This document shows, one piece after another, positions 59,830 to 64,000 of a stretch of 64,000 bases of DNA. Every line of letters begins with the position of its first letter. Position 1 is the stretch's first letter. The stretch spans positions 1,488,001-1,552,000 of the forward strand of contig AP025252.1 of assembly GCA_016865505.2 (NCBI GenBank), written 5' to 3'. The notes beneath the pieces were generated by a model. That model saw only the letters and a program-made list of their open reading frames with translations. It searched no databases and had not been told where the DNA came from. The position numbers and the translations under genes are program-made. Source of the DNA: Bryobacterales bacterium F-183. Lineage in GTDB: Bacteria; Acidobacteriota; Terriglobia; Bryobacterales; Bryobacteraceae.

Positions 59830-60309
59830 CTAGTTCGCTGCCGCTGCCGCGTCGTGAATGGTCGTCAAGGTCAGCACTTCCATTTCACGAAGGCCACCGG
59901 GAATCTGGATCTTGACCGTGTCGCCCACCTGTTTGCCAAGCAGCGCTTTGCCAATCGGCGACGACGTGGAAATCAGCCCCTTAGCTACATCCGCGTCCTC
60001 GCTCGTCACCAGCTTGTATTCGATCTCCATGTCCTTGGTCAGGTCCAGCACCTTGATCGACGACCCCAAACCAATCCGGTCCTTCGGGATCTTGGTCATG
60101 TCGATCATCGAAACTTCGCGCAGCCGCGCACGCAGCTGGCCCAAGCGGGCATTTACCAGTCCCTGCCGTTCCTTGGCCGCGTGATACTCCGCGTTTTCGC
60201 TCAAGTCACCCAATTCCCGCGCACGCAGGATCTCTTTGGGAAGTTCGTGGTGGAACTCGTGCTCCAGGGCAGCGATTTCTTCTTGCAGTTTCTTCTTGAG
60301 CTCTTCCAT
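59830..60309 (-). CDS. greA: Transcript cleavage factor GreA
   Basis: This 159-residue protein rescues stalled RNA polymerase by stimulating cleavage of the nascent RNA. The coiled-coil finger with its acidic tip shows in LPKEILRARELGDLSENAEYHAAKERQGLVNARLGQL, and the C-terminal FKBP-like domain in VLDLTKDMEIEYKLVTSEDADVAKGLISTSSPIGKALLGKQVGDTVKIQIPGG. The N-terminus is slightly shorter than in E. coli GreA. The ATG follows the T-run of a terminator-like hairpin by three bases, and no Shine-Dalgarno is present. Confidence 0.92.
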   Translation of the reverse strand: MEELKKKLQEEIAALEHEFHHELPKEILRARELGDLSENAEYHAAKERQGLVNARLGQLRARLREVSMIDMTKIPKDRIGLGSSIKVLDLTKDMEIEYKLVTSEDADVAKGLISTSSPIGKALLGKQVGDTVKIQIPGGLREMEVLTLTTIHDAAAAAN

Positions 60310-60312
60310 GAC

Positions 60313-60354
60313 AAAAACGACAGCGCGCCGGATGAGGAGGGTACCTCCCGGCGC
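60313..60354 (-). terminator. Terminator-like hairpin abutting the greA start codon
   Basis: GCGCCGG and CCGGCGC pair around an inner GGAGG/CCTCC hairpin, and on the minus strand the structure runs into CGTTTTTGTC. It ends 3 bases before the greA ATG and begins 7 bases after the esterase stop. It may terminate the esterase transcript or attenuate greA. Confidence 0.6.
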
Positions 60355-60360
60355 TCTCCT

Positions 60361-61560
60361 CTATTGTACCCCTTTGAGTTCCCGGTCAAACCAAGCAAAG
60401 GCATCGTTCTGCATTTCCAGATTGAAGATGTGCGGTACATCATAGAAGCGCGACGAGAACGCCCCTGCTGGAGCACCCGCCTTTCGGTACACCGCCTCCA
60501 GTTTCGCCACCGATTCCTCCATCCCCGACAGCGGAAACAGCCCATCGCGACGGCACTGCTGCACCAGCAATGGCTTCGGCACCCGCAGCGCTGCGATGTC
60601 CGGCAAATCCATCCGCGCATGGACATGCGGAATAAAGTGTACAAACGAATGCGTATCCAAATGCTTCGGGATCATGGGCCGCACCGTCGACATAAATCCC
60701 GTAATGCAGGCCGCCCGGATCCGCGAATCCAACCCGCACAGCATCAGGGACCGGTATCCCCCCATCGACACGCCCACGCACCCGATCCGCGATGCATCCA
60801 CCTCCGGTCGCGACGCCAGATAATCCACAGACCGCATGTCGTCCCAAGCCACAACCCCCGGCCATGTCGTACCCGCGTATGCCAGCGCCTTGGCGATCGT
60901 CGATTCCTTGGTCCGGCAGCGCATGTTCAACTGCTGCATCACCTCCGCCGAGTACTTCGACCGGTCCGCGCCATGCTTCTCCAAGTCATCCGGCATGATG
61001 ATCCGCCGTTCGCCAAACGGAAACGCATCAATCGTCAGCACCGCGTACCCCCGCCGCGCGAACTCCGTCGCCGTAGGACGCCCTTCATAGTTGTCCTGGT
61101 GGTACTTCGCGAGCATCGGCAGCATCTTATCTGCCCCAAACGCCGACACCTTCTCCTTGCCGAACACAAACCAGCCGCCATGCGAATGCAGATCGATCAT
61201 CCCCGGCAGCTTGCCCGACCTCTTCTTCGGCAGATGTACAAACGCCGGAACCCGAAACTGCTCGCATGTGGAAAACAGGACCTTTTCACGAATCACGTCG
61301 CCCAGATCCTCGGTCTCCACCACTTCCGGACGCAACGGCACCCGCTTCGGCTGAAACGCCAAGCCTTCCAGCGCCACCTGCAGCGCCACCTTGCGGTACT
61401 CCCCAGGCGACTTCCACTTGGGATGCAGAAACGACGCATCAAAATCGGCCGCCGTACGCGACGCAGCCAGCGATTCGATCAGCGGCGACAACGACCCCAT
61501 GTCCTGCGCAAAAGCGCCCACAGAAACCAGCGACAGCCATTCACGACGTGATATCGGCAT
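60361..61560 (-). CDS. Exported alpha/beta-hydrolase (acetylxylan esterase-like)
   Basis: This 399-residue protein starts MPISRREWLSLVSVGAFA, where RRxW followed by a hydrophobic run suggests a twin-arginine-like signal. The hydrolase core has IDLHSHGGWFVFG (oxyanion region), GCVGVSMGGYRSLM (Ser nucleophile), QCRRDGLFP (Asp) and FYDVPHIFNLEMQ (His). The arrangement resembles the acetylxylan esterase/dienelactone hydrolase group. Removal of acetyl or other acyl groups from plant polymers is plausible for such a soil-type organism. It is divergent from the radical SAM gene across only 21 bases. Confidence 0.78.
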   Translation of the reverse strand: MPISRREWLSLVSVGAFAQDMGSLSPLIESLAASRTAADFDASFLHPKWKSPGEYRKVALQVALEGLAFQPKRVPLRPEVVETEDLGDVIREKVLFSTCEQFRVPAFVHLPKKRSGKLPGMIDLHSHGGWFVFGKEKVSAFGADKMLPMLAKYHQDNYEGRPTATEFARRGYAVLTIDAFPFGERRIIMPDDLEKHGADRSKYSAEVMQQLNMRCRTKESTIAKALAYAGTTWPGVVAWDDMRSVDYLASRPEVDASRIGCVGVSMGGYRSLMLCGLDSRIRAACITGFMSTVRPMIPKHLDTHSFVHFIPHVHARMDLPDIAALRVPKPLLVQQCRRDGLFPLSGMEESVAKLEAVYRKAGAPAGAFSSRFYDVPHIFNLEMQNDAFAWFDRELKGVQ

Positions 61561-61581
61561 TCCTTAATACAATAAAGGAGA

Positions 61582-62682
61582 ATGCGCGCTTTGAACCGCG
61601 CCAAACTCCTTTGGTCGTATCTGCGGAGGTCCCCCGTCACTGGCGGACTCCCTGTGGAATACATCGTGGAGACAACGGCCAAGTGCAATCTGTACTGTCC
61701 GATGTGCCCCCGAGAAACCCACCCGCAGCCCAAGGAAGACATGGCGGATGCTATCTTCGACCGCCTTGTCCAGGACGCCCAGTCCACCGGCGAGCACATG
61801 ATGTTAATCGGGCTCGGCGAACCTCTGCTCGACCCCAAGATCTTCGACCGTATCGAGTATTGCGACAAACACGGCGTCTCGACCTTGCTGTCCACCAACG
61901 GCGTCCTGCTCGAAGGCAAGAACGCCGACAAGCTACTGGAATCGAAACTCGAACACGTGACGTTCAGCTTCGACGGCTCAAAGCCCGAGTCATTTGAGTT
62001 CTATCGAAAGGGTGCCAAGTTCAACCGGGTACGCGACAACTTCATCGCCTTCGCCAAGCGCAAGCATGAAACCGGAGCCAAAATCCAAATCGTCGTGCAG
62101 ATGGTTCGTCTGGAAAAGAACTGGGACGAAGTCGACGAATTCCTCGAGTTCTGGAGCAAAATCCCCGGCGTGGACCAGGTACGCGTCAAGAACGACGAAA
62201 CCAACCTGCTACAGCCGGAAGGCGGCCACGCACCCGAAGACTGGAAGCACCCCTGCCATTACCTCTGGCGCGGACCCGTCTACGTCAAGCACAACGGCGA
62301 CGTCTACCCCTGCTGCCAAAGCTACATGTTGGACGGCGCGCCGGTAGGCCGCATCGGAGGCGAGCAATCGATGCAGCAGATCTACGACTCGCCGGAAATG
62401 CAGCGCATGCGAAAGCTCCACGCCGCAGGGCGGGGAGGCGAGATCGACATCTGTGCCAAGTGCTTCACAACCATCCCGCATCCGCTTTTGGTGACCGGAA
62501 GTCTGCTTCTACACGGCAAGTGGGTCCGCAAAGCGCTACCGGCAGTCGAGCGCTTCGTCAACCTCTCCAAGGGAGGCTGGATCCGCAAGCTCCTGACGCC
62601 ACCGTCTAAGCAAACCCCGCCCAAGCCAGCGGCGCCTGAGTTGGTCCAGATCACCTTACCAGGGGATGACACCAACCACTAA
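61582..62682 (+). CDS. Radical SAM/SPASM-domain protein
   Basis: This 366-residue protein has the radical SAM cluster motif CNLYCPMC (CxxxCxxC) near residue 35, followed by LIGLGEPLLDPKIF (SAM-binding GE) and LLSTNGVLLE. The C-terminal SPASM region shows CHYLWRGPVYVKHNGDVYPCC and a final CAKC, ligands for an auxiliary iron-sulfur cluster. SPASM enzymes modify peptides, proteins or cofactors; the substrate is not evident. A tail rich in Pro and Lys follows. AAAGGAGA sits directly before the ATG. The short-peptide array is 34 kb away and not obviously linked. Confidence 0.87.
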   Translation: MRALNRAKLLWSYLRRSPVTGGLPVEYIVETTAKCNLYCPMCPRETHPQPKEDMADAIFDRLVQDAQSTGEHMMLIGLGEPLLDPKIFDRIEYCDKHGVSTLLSTNGVLLEGKNADKLLESKLEHVTFSFDGSKPESFEFYRKGAKFNRVRDNFIAFAKRKHETGAKIQIVVQMVRLEKNWDEVDEFLEFWSKIPGVDQVRVKNDETNLLQPEGGHAPEDWKHPCHYLWRGPVYVKHNGDVYPCCQSYMLDGAPVGRIGGEQSMQQIYDSPEMQRMRKLHAAGRGGEIDICAKCFTTIPHPLLVTGSLLLHGKWVRKALPAVERFVNLSKGGWIRKLLTPPSKQTPPKPAAPELVQITLPGDDTNH

Positions 62683-62699
62683 CCGCGTAAGCGCGACGA

Positions 62700-62705
62700 T
62701 ACAAT
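62700..62705 (+). promoter_or_regulatory. Candidate -10 box of the serine/threonine kinase gene
   Basis: TACAAT lies 11 bases before the ATG at 62717, predicting a leader of only about 5 bases. No convincing -35 is seen and there is no Shine-Dalgarno in front of the ATG. Confidence 0.35.
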
Positions 62706-62716
62706 AACATCCATCC

Positions 62717-64000
62717 ATGCAGGACCAGGACATTTGGGAACGGCTCGGCGACCTCTTCGACGCCGCCGTCGACCTACCTGCCCCGGAACAAGCCAAATTC
62801 CTCGACCAAGCCTGCGCCGGCGACCTCGAACTCCGTCGCGAGCTTGAGCTCATGCTCAGCGGCGCTACCCCGTCCCTCATCGCCTCCACCGTCGAGGAAG
62901 CCGCCGCCCACCTCACCCAGAACGACCTCCCGGACCCCCTCCTCGGCTCCTGGCTCGGACCCTACCGCGTCACCGCCCTCATCGGCCGCGGAGGCATGGG
63001 CGCCGTCTACCGCGCCATCCGCGAGGACGACGAGTTCCGCAAAGAAGTCGCCATCAAGGTCGTACCCAAAGTCCTCGCCGGACCCCAGGCCATCCAGCGC
63101 TTTCGCTCCGAACGCCAGATCCTGGCCAACCTCGAACACCCCAACATCGCACGGCTCATCGACGGTGGAACGTCCGAAGGCATTCCGTTCCTCGTCATGG
63201 AATACATCGACGGCGGCGTACCCATCACCAAATACGCCCAGGAACGCAACCTGTCGCCGGAAGATCGCCTCAAGTTGATGCAGGCCGTCTGCAGCGCCGT
63301 ACAGTATGCCCATGGCAACCTGATCGTCCATCGCGACCTCAAGCCGGCCAACATCCTCGTCGCCTCCGACGGTACGGTCAAGCTCCTGGACTTCGGTGTC
63401 GCCAAGCTCCTCGACCCCTCGGCCGCCGACGTCACACAGGCCGCCACCATGCTCATGACGCCGGACTACGCCAGCCCGGAACAGATTCGCGGCGAGCCGG
63501 CCACCACCTCCACCGACATCTACTCATTGGGCGTCGTCCTCTACGAACTCCTCACCGGCGACCGGCCCTATCGCATCACCGCCAATAGCCCTGTGGAAAT
63601 GGAACGAGCCATCTGCCAGACGCAGCCCCGTCTGCCCAGCAACGTTCCTCTCCTCACTCGCAAACAGCAGCGCAACCTCATGGGCGACATCGACAACATC
63701 GTCCTCATGGCGATGCGCAAAGATGCCGCACGGCGCTACCAGTCCGCCCAGCACCTTTCCGACGACATCCAGCGATTCCTCGATGGCGAACCTGTCCGTG
63801 CCCGTCCGGACTCGCTGGTCTACCGCACCACCAAGTTCCTCACCCGCAACCGCTGGCCCGTCACTGCTGGACTCACCATGGCGCTCGCCCTCATCGTCGC
63901 CAGCGTGATCTCGATTCGCCAGGCCAACGCCGCACGCCATCGCTTCGATCAACTCCGTGGCTTCGCCCAAAGCGTCCTCGTGGACCTCCATGGCGAACTT
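62717..64000 (+). CDS. PknB-type serine/threonine protein kinase (3' end beyond the window)
   Basis: The first 428 residues are present and the frame is open at the window edge. An N-terminal helical segment of about 80 residues (WERLGDLFDAAVDLPAPEQAKFLDQACAGD) typical of acidobacterial kinases precedes the kinase domain: ALIGRGGMGAVYRA (P-loop), EVAIKVV (ATP Lys), VHRDLKPANILV (catalytic loop), LLDFGVAKLL (DFG), DYASPEQIRGEP (activation segment end) and DIYSLGVVLYELLTGDRPY. A membrane helix (WPVTAGLTMALALIVASVI) follows near residue 395, so a sensor or TPR region probably lies outside. Related kinases pair with ECF sigma factors like that at 49166. Confidence 0.9.
   Translation, partial: MQDQDIWERLGDLFDAAVDLPAPEQAKFLDQACAGDLELRRELELMLSGATPSLIASTVEEAAAHLTQNDLPDPLLGSWLGPYRVTALIGRGGMGAVYRAIREDDEFRKEVAIKVVPKVLAGPQAIQRFRSERQILANLEHPNIARLIDGGTSEGIPFLVMEYIDGGVPITKYAQERNLSPEDRLKLMQAVCSAVQYAHGNLIVHRDLKPANILVASDGTVKLLDFGVAKLLDPSAADVTQAATMLMTPDYASPEQIRGEPATTSTDIYSLGVVLYELLTGDRPYRITANSPVEMERAICQTQPRLPSNVPLLTRKQQRNLMGDIDNIVLMAMRKDAARRYQSAQHLSDDIQRFLDGEPVRARPDSLVYRTTKFLTRNRWPVTAGLTMALALIVASVISIRQANAARHRFDQLRGFAQSVLVDLHGEL

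Noticed and set aside
59854-61551. 565-codon open frame on the plus strand
   Set aside because: It spans two real minus-strand genes (greA and the esterase) and their spacer, with no family features.
61582-62682. Radical SAM/SPASM protein as modifying enzyme for the short peptides
   Set aside because: The two loci are 34 kb apart with unrelated genes between them; nothing in the sequence links them.

Overview
This 64 kb window looks like chromosome from a Gram-negative acidobacterium, most likely of the Bryobacterales/Solibacter type. The reasons are its moderately high GC; an Oar-like TonB receptor with an N-terminal carboxypeptidase-regulatory domain; lipid A synthesis (lpxB); a BlaI-type regulator near a TonB C-terminal protein; a serine/threonine kinase and an ECF sigma factor of the type common in this phylum; HlyD adaptors with glycine-rich inserts; and many secreted peptidases and enolase-superfamily sugar-acid enzymes. 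The assignment is inference from gene content, not from a marker tree.

Layout. 0-9 kb: a long minus-strand run with DUF3299 lipoprotein, phosphotransferase, thiS, TfoX-like protein, hydroxyproline-type enolase-superfamily enzyme, flavin reductase, lpxB, a zinc-less M1-like protein, and two envelope proteins. 9-12 kb: plus-strand overlapping genes for a phosphodiesterase, enoyl-CoA hydratase, FG-GAP protein and 5'-nucleotidase. 12-15 kb: minus-strand membrane proteins and an ArnT-like glycosyltransferase. 15-20 kb: plus-strand HIT protein, UxaA/GarD dehydratase, DsbA-like thioredoxin and M28 peptidase. 19.6-24.2 kb: minus-strand membrane protein and TonB receptor. 24.3-26.1 kb: Fo genes atpZ-atpI-atpB-atpE without the rest of the ATP synthase. 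26.3-32 kb: a DapA-family gene followed by the accessory-looking part of the window: four tandem genes for a 20-21 residue peptide, a small secreted protein, a BlaI regulator, a 160 bp inverted-repeat element, a TonB-domain gene with a stop codon in its signal peptide, thiG, and a HEPN-like gene. 32-35 kb: DgoD-like dehydratase, hemQ, bactofilin, methyltransferase-like gene. 35.5-43.5 kb: an efflux operon of three HlyD adaptors, one MacB-type permease and one TolC-type channel, with no ATPase gene. 43.5-46.5 kb: SSS sugar symporter, a 59-residue membrane protein and galK. 46.5-53 kb: DPP IV-like peptidase, ECF sigma factor, membrane protein, comEC. 53-59 kb: DUF1684 protein, degenerate M24 protein, then a nucleoside salvage operon (pdp-nupC-punA) and tRNA-Asp. 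59-64 kb: CDP-alcohol phosphatidyltransferase, greA, secreted esterase, radical SAM/SPASM protein, and a serine/threonine kinase cut by the window end.

Two whole-window signals stand out. The plus strand is G-rich on the left (to about 24 kb) and C-rich on the right (from about 32 kb), whatever the gene orientation, which is what a replication terminus looks like. The tetramer GTAC also appears more common than base composition predicts in the stretches I counted. The most promising candidate for an undescribed system is the tandem short-peptide array at 27366-27830: among its three identical-length copies every sense-codon difference is synonymous.
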